Shown: one piece after another, positions 43,333-53,108 of the stretch | Layout of the letters: each line of letters opens with the position of its first letter | Numbering within the stretch: position 1 is the stretch's first letter | Source of the DNA: Salipiger mangrovisoli | Lineage (GTDB): Bacteria; Pseudomonadota; Alphaproteobacteria; Rhodobacterales; Rhodobacteraceae | Length of the DNA: 64,000 nt | Direction: 5' to 3' | NCBI RefSeq assembly: GCF_015223355.1 | Contig: NZ_JADFFK010000010.1 | Location: 145,287-209,286, forward strand | Position numbers and translations under genes: made by a program | Notes under the pieces: generated by a model | What the model was told of the DNA's origin: nothing | Seen by the model: the letters and a program-made list of their open reading frames with translations, nothing else | Databases searched by the model: none

Positions 43333-44682
43333 TCACGCTGCCTCGCAGAGGACGACCCTCTGTGCGCCCTCCTGCTGCGCCAAGCGCAGCGCCTCGCGGG
43401 CACGGCGAATTGACGGCGCGGGATCGCCATCGCCGCGCCGCGCCATGACGGCGGCGGCAGCGAGCTCGAAGCGCATCATCTCGCGCTCGGGGTCACGCAG
43501 GTCGGCCACCAACGCGCAGAGTTCCGCAGCGCGCGCGCCGAGCGTCTCCAGCGAACAGTTTCGCACCATGAGCAGAAGCCCCAGTTCCTCTTCCCGGCAA
43601 AGCAGCTCCTCGGGACGCAGGGTGCGTTGCAGCGTCTCTGACACGAGCCGCAGCAGCCGTTCCGCGGACTGCGGACCGAAGCGCCGGGCGATGTCAGAGA
43701 CCCCCTCGATCTCGAAGAGCACAAGACCATGGCTGCTGATCGGCCCGAAAGTCGCGCTGAACAGCTCCGCCGAGGCGCGCCCGCGCATGCCGGTGGCCGG
43801 GTCGCGCAGCGCCGCGTGATAGAGCCGCCATTCCGTCAGCCGCAGGCGGGTCGCGCTAGCATCATAGCGCATGCCCAGAAACAGGATGACCGCGAGCATC
43901 GAGAGGGTATCGACCACCATGACCGCCACCCCCGAGGTCGCGATCCAGGGGTCGGGGACGAAGCGCGCCACCACGGCTTGCAGGGCGACCAGCACGAGCC
44001 AACCCAGCAGGATCCCCCGCACCGTCCGCCCCGAGCCTGATCCACTCACCAGCGGGCGCAACAAGGCCCTGCGCGCGTGGCGCGAGACATTTGCAACGCC
44101 CAGCGACAGCAGCAGCACCGCGGTCGAAAGCGACATTTCCCCGAACAGCATCGGCGCGTTGTTCAGGTAGCCGATCGCCGCGATGAAGGGCAGCGCCAGC
44201 GACATCAGCGACAGTCCGAAGGAGGAGGCGGACAGGCGGCGGTAGCACAGCTGTCCGCCTGCGAGCAGCACAAAGGAGACTGCCGTGTTCGCCCCCATGC
44301 GCCCCGCGCCCAGCTCGACCCCCGCGCGGTATCCCAGCCCGGTCGCAAGGCACAGCAGGATGACCAGGCACCAGACAAGACTTTCGCGCGGGTCTGAGCG
44401 CAGCAGCGGCCGCTGCAGAATTGTCGCGGCAAGGGCCCCGGAGCCCGCGAGCAAGGTCGGCAGCGACAAGGCGCTGGCCCCGGTCACGGCATAGAGCTTC
44501 GAGATGCCGTAGATATGGCCTTCGGCCGCGATGAGTAGCACCGCCCCGGCCAGCACCAGGCTGACCTGCCTTGTCCTCGCCAGCGGGCGCAGACTTGGAT
44601 GAGGGGGGCTCAGGAAGGCCCCGTCCCGCGCCTTGAGCCCACGGAAACGCGCGCTGTAGTCCACGATCTGCACCTCCTGCAC
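43333..44682 (-). CDS. Membrane protein with a degenerate GGDEF domain
   Basis: This protein of 449 residues has about eight hydrophobic helices in the first 270 residues. The C-terminal region has the layout of a GGDEF domain: RDPATGMRGRASAELF stands in for the DxLTGLxNR start. The metal-binding region reads LVLFEIEGVSDIARRFG, with Glu where Asp is normal, and the signature itself is REEEL (363-367), with both glycines lost. It is therefore unlikely to make cyclic di-GMP. Such proteins often act as receptors or interaction partners. The gene ends 20 bp after dcd on the opposite strand. Confidence 0.75.
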   Translation of the reverse strand: MQEVQIVDYSARFRGLKARDGAFLSPPHPSLRPLARTRQVSLVLAGAVLLIAAEGHIYGISKLYAVTGASALSLPTLLAGSGALAATILQRPLLRSDPRESLVWCLVILLCLATGLGYRAGVELGAGRMGANTAVSFVLLAGGQLCYRRLSASSFGLSLMSLALPFIAAIGYLNNAPMLFGEMSLSTAVLLLSLGVANVSRHARRALLRPLVSGSGSGRTVRGILLGWLVLVALQAVVARFVPDPWIATSGVAVMVVDTLSMLAVILFLGMRYDASATRLRLTEWRLYHAALRDPATGMRGRASAELFSATFGPISSHGLVLFEIEGVSDIARRFGPQSAERLLRLVSETLQRTLRPEELLCREEELGLLLMVRNCSLETLGARAAELCALVADLRDPEREMMRFELAAAAVMARRGDGDPAPSIRRAREALRLAQQEGAQRVVLCEAA

Positions 44683-45018
44683 TCGACCAGAGGCAGTGAT
44701 GCTCCGCCGAGTCCGGTTAACAGTGTGCTACGGCCGTGGTCACAAATCGCGGTCCACGCCGCAAAGTCGCGTAGAAGTTTAAGCGAAACTTTCTCGTTTA
44801 ACGTGTGCAGGTTCCGGCAAGCCATACCAACCCGCCCGCGACCCTCTGAGTTCCCGGAACTGGACCGGAAAAGGCACCAGGGCGGCAAATTTCTATATTT
44901 CAGCACGTTCTGAGGCATTTCTCATCTTCCGCTTGGAACAAGCCACGACGCGCCGGGTTAGGGGTCCAGAGGGCGGGATCGCAGCGCGGACCGCCAAAGA
45001 CTTGAAAGGACTTGTATC
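44683..45018. other. Divergent promoter region (336 bp, no gene)
   Basis: This gap lies between the divergent GGDEF-like and SH3-domain genes. It holds an AAGTTT-N5-AAACTT dyad near 44776-44792, AT-rich patches near 44890, and an AAAGGA ribosome-binding site before the SH3 gene. No RNA gene or further ORF with a credible start was seen. Confidence 0.5.
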
Positions 45019-45684
45019 ATGAATGCCAAGAAAACGCTCCTTCTCACGCTCCCGCTCTTCGGCCTCGCCGCTGCCCCGGTGTCCGCTGCGCTCAGCGCGT
45101 CGGCCACCACCGATCTGAACCTGCGCTCCGGCCCCGGCCCGCAATACGCTGTCGAAAGCGTCATTCCGTCCACCGCCGAAGTGGACGTGCAGGGCTGCCT
45201 TCAAGACGCCGAATGGTGTGAAGTCAGCTACCAGGGCACCTCGGGCTGGGCCTATTCCGCCTATCTGACCACCCCGGTCGAGGACGAGCCCGTGGTCCTT
45301 TACGAGAACCGCGAGCGCGTCGAAGTGAACACCGTGACCTATGACGACACCAGCAACGCCGCCGCCGGTGCCGGTGTGGGCGGTGCATGGGGCGCGGCCG
45401 TCGGCTCGCTGATCGTGGGTGGCCCGGCCGCCGTGGCTGCGGGTGCCGTGCTGGGGGCCGTCGCCGGTGCCGCCAACAACGTCGAAGAAAAGACCGTCAC
45501 CTACGTCGAGACCAACCCCGTCGAGCCGGTTTACCTGGACGGCGAGGTCGCTGTCGGCGCAGGCATTCCGCAGGAGATCGAGGTCTATGAGGTTCCGGAA
45601 AGCGATTACGCCTACCTGAACGTGAACCGCCAGCAGGTGCTGATCGATCCCGAGACCCGTCGCATTGTGAAGATCGTTCGGTAA
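45019..45684 (+). CDS. Exported SH3-domain protein with a glycine-zipper and DUF1236-like tail
   Basis: This protein of 221 residues has a signal peptide (cleavage near VSA-A at 23). A bacterial SH3 domain follows at about 28-87 (TTDLNLRSGPGPQYAVESVI, then GCLQDAEWCEVSYQGTSGWAY). A Gly/Ala-rich zipper at about 115-155 (GAWGAAVGSLIVGGPAAVAAG) may enter a membrane. The C-terminal beta-rich part (YAYLNVNRQQVLIDPETRRIVKIV) matches the DUF1236 pattern. It is probably an envelope protein; the function is unknown. Confidence 0.85.
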   Translation: MNAKKTLLLTLPLFGLAAAPVSAALSASATTDLNLRSGPGPQYAVESVIPSTAEVDVQGCLQDAEWCEVSYQGTSGWAYSAYLTTPVEDEPVVLYENRERVEVNTVTYDDTSNAAAGAGVGGAWGAAVGSLIVGGPAAVAAGAVLGAVAGAANNVEEKTVTYVETNPVEPVYLDGEVAVGAGIPQEIEVYEVPESDYAYLNVNRQQVLIDPETRRIVKIVR

Positions 45685-45705
45685 ATTACCGTTCTTAATG
45701 AGTAA

Positions 45706-45740
45706 AGGCCCCGCGAAATGCGGGGCCGCTTTCGTTTGAG
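45706..45740 (+). terminator. Terminator after the SH3-domain gene
   Basis: GGCCCCGC and GCGGGGCC with a five-base loop are followed by GCTTTCGTTT, 20 bases after the stop codon. Confidence 0.75.
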
Positions 45741-45760
45741 CAAGCCCTTGAAGCCGCCGG

Positions 45761-46450
45761 TCAGTCCTCGAAAAGCTCGGACTGGCCGGGGGCTTCCTCC
45801 TCCTCGTCCTCCGGATCGCGCTCGCCGAGCGGCACCAGGCCAGGCGGCGGACGGTTGTCCAGCAGTCCGGCAGCGCGCAGCTCCTTGAGCCCCGGCAGGT
45901 CGCGGGCGCTTTCGAGCCCGAAATGGTCGAGGAAATCCTCGGTCACCACGAAGGTCACCGGACGACCGGGCGTCATCTTGCGGCGGCCAAAGCGGATCCA
46001 CTCCATCTCGAGCAGCTGATCGACGGTTCCGCGCGACACGCTCACGCCGCGGATTTCCTCGATCTCGGCGCGGGTTACCGGCTGGTGATAGGCGACGATC
46101 GCCAGCGTCTCGATCGCCGCACGCGACAGTTTGCGGGTTTCCACCGTCTCTTTCTGCATCAGGAAACCGAGGTCGGGCGCGGTGCGGATCGCCCAGGCGT
46201 CGCCCACGCGCACCAGCTGCACGCCGCGGCCCTCGTAGCGCTTGCGCAGATAGGCGAGGGCCTCGGCGGGATCGCAGCCATGCGGCATCCGGTCCTCCAG
46301 CTCGCGCACCGTCACCGGCTCGGCCGAGGCAAAGAGGATCGCCTCGACCATGCGCTCCTGATCGCCGATCGGCGGGGCCTGGAACAGGCTCTCGCTGGTG
46401 TCCTGCTCCGCGCGCCGCTCGGCGCGGGTCAGCTCTCTGTCGTCACTCAC
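45761..46450 (-). CDS. scpB: Segregation and condensation protein B
   Basis: ScpB works with ScpA and SMC to compact and segregate the chromosome. This one has 229 residues from GTG 46450, which overlaps the end of scpA by eight bases. An ATG at 46351 would remove an N-terminal extension. The winged-helix pair is shown by RMVEAILFASAEPVTVRELEDR and by AAIETLAIVAYHQPVTRAEIEEIRGVSV. A very acidic tail ends the protein. Confidence 0.93.
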   Translation of the reverse strand: MSDDRELTRAERRAEQDTSESLFQAPPIGDQERMVEAILFASAEPVTVRELEDRMPHGCDPAEALAYLRKRYEGRGVQLVRVGDAWAIRTAPDLGFLMQKETVETRKLSRAAIETLAIVAYHQPVTRAEIEEIRGVSVSRGTVDQLLEMEWIRFGRRKMTPGRPVTFVVTEDFLDHFGLESARDLPGLKELRAAGLLDNRPPPGLVPLGERDPEDEEEEAPGQSELFED

Positions 46451-47240
46451 GGGGTCTCTCTCTCTTGCGCAGCTCGATGGGCGCAAAGCTGTCGGCCTGG
46501 CGGATCTCGGCCTTGCCCTCTTTCACCAGCTCGAGCGAGGCGGCAAAGGTGGCGGCGGTGGCCGAGCGCCAGCGCATCGGGTCCGCGGACCAGCCGTCGG
46601 GCAGCCAGCGGGAAATGTCGGTCCACTCCCCGGCGTAGCCCATCATCCCGCGCATCCGCTCGAGGGCCTGCTCCATGGTGAAGACGTCGTGGCGGTCCAT
46701 CACGAAGGGGCGGAAGTCGTCGCGGGTGCGGGTCCGGGCGTAGCCCTGCATGAGGTCGAGCAAGGACGCCGTGTATTTCACCTTGCGCAGCCGCTGCATG
46801 TCCTCGGGGATGCCGCGGGCGAAGAAATCGCGCCCCAGCCGGTCGCGCGCCATCAGCCGCGCCGCCACGTCGCGCATCGCCTGAAGCCGGTGCAACTGGA
46901 AGGCCAGATGCGCCGCCAGTTCCTCGCCCGACGGGCCGTCCTCGGTGGGATCGGGCGGCAGCAGCAGGCGCGACTTCAGGAAGGCCAACCAGGCGGCCAT
47001 GACAAGGTAATCTGCCGCGAGTTCGATGCGCAACGCCTTGGCGCGTTCGACAAAGCCAAGGTATTGCCGTGCCAGCTCGAGGATCGAGACCTTGCGCAGG
47101 TCCACCTTCTGCGTGCGCGACAGCGACAGCAGCAGGTCGAGCGGCCCCTCATAGCCCTCGACATCGACGATCAGTGCCTCGGCCGCAACGCGGTCGGCGA
47201 CGCTGAGCGCCTCGAATTCCAGTTGCGCATCGTCCTGCAT
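46443..47240 (-). CDS. scpA: Segregation and condensation protein A
   Basis: This is the kleisin subunit of the SMC complex, 265 residues. The N-terminal region VDVEGYEGPLDLLLSLSRTQKVDL is the family signature, followed by KVSILELARQYL and LVMAAWLAFLKSRLLLP. The C-terminal winged helix contacts the SMC head. It starts six bases after the nagZ stop and overlaps scpB, so all three are co-transcribed. Confidence 0.95.
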   Translation of the reverse strand: MQDDAQLEFEALSVADRVAAEALIVDVEGYEGPLDLLLSLSRTQKVDLRKVSILELARQYLGFVERAKALRIELAADYLVMAAWLAFLKSRLLLPPDPTEDGPSGEELAAHLAFQLHRLQAMRDVAARLMARDRLGRDFFARGIPEDMQRLRKVKYTASLLDLMQGYARTRTRDDFRPFVMDRHDVFTMEQALERMRGMMGYAGEWTDISRWLPDGWSADPMRWRSATAATFAASLELVKEGKAEIRQADSFAPIELRKRERPRE

Positions 47241-47246
47241 CGGTGA

Positions 47247-48248
47247 TCAGCGGGGCCCGGCCAGCAAGGCCTCATGCTCTGCCCTGAGCGCCGCGATGTC
47301 AATCTCGGCAGGGATGGTACGGGCGCTGAGCGCCGCCTCGGCGCGGCCCTGCGCGGCCTCGGTCATCATGCCTGCGGCCTCGACCACCGGCACCATGTCC
47401 TCCATCTTGCCATTGCAGTGCAGAACCACGTCGCAGCCTGCGGCCACCGTGGCGGCGCTGCGCTCGCCGATGGTGCCCGACAGCGCCTCCATCGACAGAT
47501 CGTCGCTCATCAGCAGGCCGGTAAAGCCGATATTCTCGCGGATCAGCGCGACCATCTCGGGATCGACGGTGGCGGGACGGGTGTTGAGCCCCTCGTAGAC
47601 CAGATGCGCGGTCATCGCGAGCGGCAGTTCCGCGAAGGGCCGGAAGGCGGCGAAGTCGATGTCCTCCAGCTCCTCGCGCGGCGCGGAAACGCGCGGCAGG
47701 TCCTTGTGGCTGTCGAGCTGCGCGAGGCCATGGCCCGGCAGGTGTTTCATCACCGGCAGCACACCGCCATCGCTGAGGCCCTTGACCACTGCCTTGCCGA
47801 TCTCGATCACCTGCGCCACGTCTTCAGCGTAGCAGCGGTTGCGCAGGAAAGCATGGGTGTCGGGCCGCGCCACGTCGAGCATGGGCGCACAGTTGCCATC
47901 GATGCCCACCGCCAGAAGCTCGGCGGCAATGATGCGGAAGCGCATCTCCATGGCTTGGGCGGCATGTGCGCCGGCCCGCGCCACCTCGTCGAGCGGCGGC
48001 AGGAATTCGGTGGCCAGCGGTGCGCGCAGGCGCTGCACCCGGCCGCCCTCCTGATCAACGAAGACCGGCGCGTGCCATCCGACGGCGGCGCGCAGCTCGG
48101 AGGTCAGCGCGCGCAACTGCTCGGCGCTGTCGACGTTGCGGGCAAAGAGGATGAATCCGAACGGATTTGCCTCGGCGAAGAAGCGTTTCTCCTCGGCGCT
48201 GAGACGCAGGTCCAGTGGTGCGAGAATGGTGGCTCCGAAGCGGCTCAT
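47247..48248 (-). CDS. nagZ: Beta-N-acetylhexosaminidase NagZ
   Basis: This family 3 glycoside hydrolase removes GlcNAc from recycled muropeptides in the cytoplasm. It has 333 residues from the ATG at 48248. Motifs are FVDQEGGRVQRL and GNCAPMLDVARPDTH, the catalytic histidine loop KHLPGHGLAQLDSHKDLP, and the nucleophile Asp in GLLMSDDLSMEAL. The start overlaps the stop of the SPOR gene as ATGA. Confidence 0.95.
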   Translation of the reverse strand: MSRFGATILAPLDLRLSAEEKRFFAEANPFGFILFARNVDSAEQLRALTSELRAAVGWHAPVFVDQEGGRVQRLRAPLATEFLPPLDEVARAGAHAAQAMEMRFRIIAAELLAVGIDGNCAPMLDVARPDTHAFLRNRCYAEDVAQVIEIGKAVVKGLSDGGVLPVMKHLPGHGLAQLDSHKDLPRVSAPREELEDIDFAAFRPFAELPLAMTAHLVYEGLNTRPATVDPEMVALIRENIGFTGLLMSDDLSMEALSGTIGERSAATVAAGCDVVLHCNGKMEDMVPVVEAAGMMTEAAQGRAEAALSARTIPAEIDIAALRAEHEALLAGPR

Positions 48249-49177
48249 CGCGTGGTCACCGGGATGCAGTCGGCGTTCTCGGCGACGAAGGCGGCGCAGA
48301 AGCGGCGCGCGTCGGCCAGATCGGCGAAACCCGCGGCGCGCAGTCGGTAGAAGGTGCGCCCCCCCGAGCTGGCCTTTTCGATCACCCGGTCCTTGCCGGT
48401 CATGAACTCGCCGAAGCGGGCGCTGAAGCGCTCCCATTCCTGACGCGCCACATCGGCGCTGGCGTAGGCGCCGAGCTGCGCAAGTCGCGTGCCCGCGGGC
48501 AGCGTTTCGGCATCAACCTCGGCCGGGCCCGTCGGCTCGGGGGCCGCGGGCGCCAGCACAACGGGCTGATTGAGCAGGTCGCCGGGCCGGGTCTCGGGGC
48601 GGCGCGAGCGGATCAGCGCGCCCGCCGGGGCAGCGCCGGTGACGCTGGCCACGAGTTCCCCGTCCTCGGAGGACAGATCGCTGAGCGGGCGGGCATTGGC
48701 GGCGATCTGATCGGCCAGCGCCTGGATCGGATCGATCTCTTCGCCCTCCTGGTCGATCTCGGCGAAGGCGTCGTCGCCGGACAGCGAGACCGGAGCCGGC
48801 TGCCCCTCGGCCTCGCGTCGCGCAGAGAGCTCCTTCTGCGGCATGTCCTCGTCCGACAGGCCAATGCCCTGCGGCGCCAGCAGCAGCCGATCGGCGCCGG
48901 GTTCGGCAAGGCCGGTCCCGGCGACGGCGTTCACCGCCAGCCCGATGTGATCGGCGGTCGATCCGCCCGGATCCTCGGGGGCCACGCGCATCGGGCCATC
49001 CATTGCCTGCACCACGGGGATGCCGTTCACATCCCGCATGAGAAGCTCGTAGCCCCACATCCCAACGCCCACGACCAGCGCAAGCGACACCGCCGCGCCG
49101 GCCCAGTTTGTCAGGGATGCTGCTCTTCGCCCGGTCGGGGCCGGTGCGCCCGGCCCTTCGTAGGGGTAATCCGCCAT
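48245..49177 (-). CDS. SPOR-domain inner-membrane protein
   Basis: This protein of 310 residues has a single membrane helix at about 25-45 after a short cytosolic start, a long periplasmic region rich in Ala, Glu and Pro, and a SPOR domain at about 230-308 (GTRLAQLGAYASADVARQEW, then GGRTFYRLRAAGFADLADARRFC). SPOR domains bind denuded peptidoglycan at division sites. It stands between argS and nagZ, the usual roseobacter order. Confidence 0.9.
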   Translation of the reverse strand: MADYPYEGPGAPAPTGRRAASLTNWAGAAVSLALVVGVGMWGYELLMRDVNGIPVVQAMDGPMRVAPEDPGGSTADHIGLAVNAVAGTGLAEPGADRLLLAPQGIGLSDEDMPQKELSARREAEGQPAPVSLSGDDAFAEIDQEGEEIDPIQALADQIAANARPLSDLSSEDGELVASVTGAAPAGALIRSRRPETRPGDLLNQPVVLAPAAPEPTGPAEVDAETLPAGTRLAQLGAYASADVARQEWERFSARFGEFMTGKDRVIEKASSGGRTFYRLRAAGFADLADARRFCAAFVAENADCIPVTTR

Positions 49178-49199
49178 GTTAGCCTCGGTTTGCCTGTCG

Positions 49200-49227
49200 G
49201 GCCGGCAAAAGGGGGTCCCCGCCGGCC
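49200..49227 (-). promoter_or_regulatory. Hairpin between argS and the SPOR gene
   Basis: GGCCGGC and GCCGGCC arms enclose 14 bases in the 88-bp gap. It has no T-tract, so it may tune message stability within the operon. Confidence 0.4.
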
Positions 49228-49265
49228 ATCTCGCTCTGCCTTACGTGCCCCGAGGCGCCTTTCGG

Positions 49266-51008
49266 TCAGCGCATCTCTTCTGCCGGGGTCACGCCCAAGA
49301 TACCAAGACCCGCCGAAATGACAACCGCGACGGCCCGTGCCAGCGCGATTTTGCTTTGGCTGACAGCGGCATCGTCCTGCAGGAAGCGCAGCTCGGGCTC
49401 GTCGTGGCCGCGGTTCCACAGGCCGTGCAGGTCCGAGGCCAGCTCGTTGAGCCAGATCGCCACCTTGTGCGGCTCGTGGCCCTTGGCGGCGATCTCGACG
49501 ATGCGCGGCCATTCGGCGACCTTCCGGGCCAGCGACAGCTCGGCTTCATGCGTCATGCCCGAGAGGTCAACACCGGCAAGGGCTTCATCCGAAACGTCAA
49601 TTCCGGCCTCGACCGCCTTGCGCAGCACCGAGCAGACGCGGGCGTGGGCGTATTGCACGTAGAACACCGGGTTCTCGCGGCTCTGCTCCACCGCCTTGGC
49701 GAAGTCGAAGTCGAGCGAGGCGTCGTTCTTGCGGGTCAGCATGACGAAGCGGGTGACGTCGGGGCCAACCTCCTCGACAACGTCGCGCAGGGTCACGAAG
49801 GTCCCTGCCCGCTTGGACATCTTGAATTCCTCGCCGTTCTTGAACAGCTTGACCAGCTGGATCAGCTTGATGTCGAGCGGCACCCGGCCGTCCGACAGCG
49901 CCGAGACCGCCGCCTTCATCCGCTTGACGTAACCGCCGTGGTCGGCGCCGAAGACGTCGATCAGCATGTCGAAGCCGCGGCTCACCTTGTCGTAGTGATA
50001 GGCGATGTCGGGCGCGAAATAGGTCCAGCTGCCGTCCGACTTCATGATCGGGCGGTCGACGTCGTCGCCGTGTTCGGTGGATTTGAACAGCGTCTGCTCG
50101 CGCGGCTCCCAATCCTCGGGCTTCTTGCCCTTCGGCGGCTCGAGCACGCCGCGGTAGATCAGGCCCTTCTCGGTGAGCGACTCGATGGCCGCCTCGATCT
50201 TGCCGGTGCCGTAGAGCGATTTTTCCGAGAAGAAGTGGTCCATCTTCACGCCGAGCAGCGCCAGATCCTCGCGGATCATGCCCATCATCTCGTCAGTGGC
50301 GAACTCGCGCACCTGCTCAAGCCATTCGGACTCGGGCTGGTCGACAAACTTGTCGCCGACCTGCGCCTTCAGCTTCGCGCCGACCTCGATCAGATACTCG
50401 CCCGGATAGGTCCCGGCCTCGAACTCGACGGTGCGGCCGTGGGCTTCGAGGTAGCGCAGGTAGACCGAGCGCGCCAGCACGTCGACCTGCGCGCCGCCGT
50501 CGTTGATGTAATATTCGCGGGTGACGTCATAGCCGGCGTAGGCCAGCAGCGAGGCCAGCGCATCGCCGAAGACAGCGCCACGGGTGTGGCCGACGTGCAT
50601 CGGGCCTGTGGGGTTGGCAGAGACGTATTCGACATTGACCTTCAGCCCCTGCCCCATGTCCGAGCGGCCGTAATCGGTGCCGGCCTTCAGCACGGCGGCG
50701 GGCAGCGCCTGCCAGACCGAAGAGTCGAGCCGCAGGTTGAGAAAGCCCGGCCCCGCCACCTCGGCCAGCGCGATGCGCGGATCCTCGGCCAGCTTGGCCG
50801 CCAGCGCCTCGGCGATGTCGCGCGGCTTCTTCCCCGCGGGCTTCGCCAGAACCATCGCGGCGTTGGTCGCCATGTCGCCATGCGAGGCGTCTCGCGGCGG
50901 CTCCACCGTCACGGCGGCGGTGGCGAGGCCCTCGGGCAGCGCGCCTTCGGCCTGCAGCGCTTCGATCGCCTGAAGCACAAGCGCGCGAATGTCGGTGAAG
51001 AGGTTCAT
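49266..51008 (-). CDS. argS: Arginyl-tRNA synthetase
   Basis: This enzyme charges tRNA-Arg. It has 580 residues, class I. The N-terminal additional domain is followed by [20 protein letters not shown] with the HIGH-type motif HVGH. The KMSK-type motif appears in [15 protein letters not shown], and the C-terminal DALR helical domain follows. GGAGA lies upstream of the ATG. Confidence 0.97.
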   Translation of the reverse strand: MNLFTDIRALVLQAIEALQAEGALPEGLATAAVTVEPPRDASHGDMATNAAMVLAKPAGKKPRDIAEALAAKLAEDPRIALAEVAGPGFLNLRLDSSVWQALPAAVLKAGTDYGRSDMGQGLKVNVEYVSANPTGPMHVGHTRGAVFGDALASLLAYAGYDVTREYYINDGGAQVDVLARSVYLRYLEAHGRTVEFEAGTYPGEYLIEVGAKLKAQVGDKFVDQPESEWLEQVREFATDEMMGMIREDLALLGVKMDHFFSEKSLYGTGKIEAAIESLTEKGLIYRGVLEPPKGKKPEDWEPREQTLFKSTEHGDDVDRPIMKSDGSWTYFAPDIAYHYDKVSRGFDMLIDVFGADHGGYVKRMKAAVSALSDGRVPLDIKLIQLVKLFKNGEEFKMSKRAGTFVTLRDVVEEVGPDVTRFVMLTRKNDASLDFDFAKAVEQSRENPVFYVQYAHARVCSVLRKAVEAGIDVSDEALAGVDLSGMTHEAELSLARKVAEWPRIVEIAAKGHEPHKVAIWLNELASDLHGLWNRGHDEPELRFLQDDAAVSQSKIALARAVAVVISAGLGILGVTPAEEMR

Positions 51009-51131
51009 CTGTCTGTCTCCATACGGTCGGATGCTCCTCTACCATCTTGGCTCGCGGGGTCAAATGCCGAGATGGCCGGGACGGCGCGGAATGCACCGCA
51101 GAGGGCGGGAAACAGACGGGATGGCGGCGGC

Positions 51132-52997
51132 CTAGCCCGCGGTGGCCGCCTTCACCGTGTCGTTGCCATTCTCGTCCCGCCGGCCCTCTGCGCGTTCCTC
51201 GCGCCGCGGGGCCAGCACCAGCAGGCGCACGCCGTCTGCCTCCTTCGGCGCGTCGTCCGGGCCGAGCAGACGGAAGGTGCCATTGGGGCCGAGATCGGCG
51301 ACGATCATCGCCTCGGGGTTCTTTTCGCGCCAGTCGGCCATGGAGAATTCCTCGGTCAGCCGCGAGACGCGGAACTCCCAGCCCTGGGCGATGCGGGCAT
51401 TGCCTTCGTCATAGCTCTCGTCAGGTCCGAAGCGCCGCCCGCCCAAGGTCGCCGGAAGCGCATGGCGCGCCGAGCTGTCACGGGCGCGCTTGAGCTGGAA
51501 GATGTGCTCGCGGCCGAAATCCGGCGCGAGGTCGGTGGCCACCAGCGTGTTGTAGGCGTCGTTGTCGGTCGCCGCGATCAGATATTCGTAGCTCACGAGG
51601 TCGAGCCGGTGCTCCGCCGCCTCGGAGAGGATGTCGCCGAAGAAGGTGTCGAGCCCCGCGTCCCGCGCATCGCGCAGATGCGCGTGGTTCGGATCGGCTA
51701 TGAGCACCGGCAGCTCGAGCTTCTTGAGCGCCAGCCCCAGAGCCACCGACCAGCGCGAGCCGCCGGTGATCAGCACGCCCGGCGTCTCGGTCGCCGTCTG
51801 GCCAAGCGCGCGCGCCAGCGGCGCCAGGGTAAAGCCATGCAGCACCACCGTCGCCGCCACCAGCGCGAAGGCCAGCGCCGGGATGCGCGCCGCGTCCTCG
51901 ATCCCCAGCGCCACCAGCCGCTGCGCGAAGAGCCCCGCCACCGCCACCAGCACCACGCCGCGCGGGCCGGTGAAGGCGACCAGCAGCCGCTCCTTCCAGG
52001 GCACGTTGGTGCCGATGAGCGAGATCAGCACCGGGATCGGCCGCGCCAGCAGGATCACCGAGACCACGAAGGCCAGCGCCCGCCAGTCAAGAGACCCCAG
52101 CATCTCGCGGCTCATGTTCGCGGCGAGCAGGATGAACACCCCCGAGACCAGCAGGATCGTCGCGTGCTCCTTGAAACGGCGCATCTCCTCGTAGCTGGGC
52201 AGGCCGGCGTTGGCGATCCACACGCCCATCAGCGTCACCGCCAGCAGCCCGCTTTCATGCAGCACCGAGTCGGCCAGCGCGAAGACCACCAGCATCGACA
52301 CGAAGAGCACCGGCACCTTCATGTATTCCGGCACCATGCCGCGCTTGAAGGATTGCGCCAGACCCCAGCCCCCCAGCACCCCGAGCGCCGCCGCCGCCAG
52401 GATGCCGACGGCCATGTCTGCCATCGCATCGCCGAGCGAGGCGGCATTGGCGAGAACCGACACCAGCTCGAAGGCCAGCACCGCCGCCAGCGCGCCGACC
52501 GGATCGTTGACGATCGCTTCCCATTGCAGCAGCGCCGAGGGCCGGTGCTTCAGCCGCGCCTGCCGCAGCAGCGGCGCGATCACCGTCGGGCCGGTGACGA
52601 TCATGATGCCGCCGAAGACCGCCGCGCTCTCCCAGCTCAGCCCCGCCACCCAGTGCAGCGCCGCCGCCGAGGCGAGCCAGCCGAGCGGCGCGCCCAGGAA
52701 GATCAGCCGCCGCACTCCCAGCCGCGCGTCGCGCAACCCCTGGAAGTTGAGCGTCAGCCCGCCCTCGAAGAGGATGATCGCCACGGCGATGGCCAGCATC
52801 GGCTCCATCAGCGCACCGAAATCCTGGTGCGGGTCGAGCACGCCCAGCCCCGGCCCGATGGCCAGTCCCGCGACCAGCATGACGACGATCGCCGGCAGCT
52901 TCATCCGCCAGGCCAGCCATTGCGAGCCTACCCCCAATGCGCCCACCAGGGCAAAACCCAGCAGCGGGTCGATACCGCCTGTTTCCGGTCCGGTCAT
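51132..52997 (-). CDS. CPA1-type sodium/proton antiporter with a C-terminal TrkA_N/RCK-like domain
   Basis: This protein of 621 residues starts at ATG 52997, with GAAAGGG upstream. About twelve to thirteen helices fill the first 400 residues, with the ion-path motifs IILFEGGLTLN, GGIMIVTGPTVIAPLL and EAIVNDPVGALAAV, where E-x-x-x-N-D is the CPA1 signature. A nucleotide-binding-like domain follows at about 405-520 (PGVLITGGSRWSVALGLALKK). Its glycine pattern departs from the usual GxGxxG, so ligand binding is uncertain. A salt-related role is expected in a marine organism. Confidence 0.88.
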   Translation of the reverse strand: MTGPETGGIDPLLGFALVGALGVGSQWLAWRMKLPAIVVMLVAGLAIGPGLGVLDPHQDFGALMEPMLAIAVAIILFEGGLTLNFQGLRDARLGVRRLIFLGAPLGWLASAAALHWVAGLSWESAAVFGGIMIVTGPTVIAPLLRQARLKHRPSALLQWEAIVNDPVGALAAVLAFELVSVLANAASLGDAMADMAVGILAAAALGVLGGWGLAQSFKRGMVPEYMKVPVLFVSMLVVFALADSVLHESGLLAVTLMGVWIANAGLPSYEEMRRFKEHATILLVSGVFILLAANMSREMLGSLDWRALAFVVSVILLARPIPVLISLIGTNVPWKERLLVAFTGPRGVVLVAVAGLFAQRLVALGIEDAARIPALAFALVAATVVLHGFTLAPLARALGQTATETPGVLITGGSRWSVALGLALKKLELPVLIADPNHAHLRDARDAGLDTFFGDILSEAAEHRLDLVSYEYLIAATDNDAYNTLVATDLAPDFGREHIFQLKRARDSSARHALPATLGGRRFGPDESYDEGNARIAQGWEFRVSRLTEEFSMADWREKNPEAMIVADLGPNGTFRLLGPDDAPKEADGVRLLVLAPRREERAEGRRDENGNDTVKAATAG

Positions 52998-53108
52998 GAA
53001 ACGCCCTTTCGCCCGCCGAGGTCCTCCCGCCGCCATGATCTGGCACGCGGGCGCAATCTGTCCAGTGCGACGAGGGGGACGAGAGGCTTAGTCGGCGATC
53101 GGCGCGCC

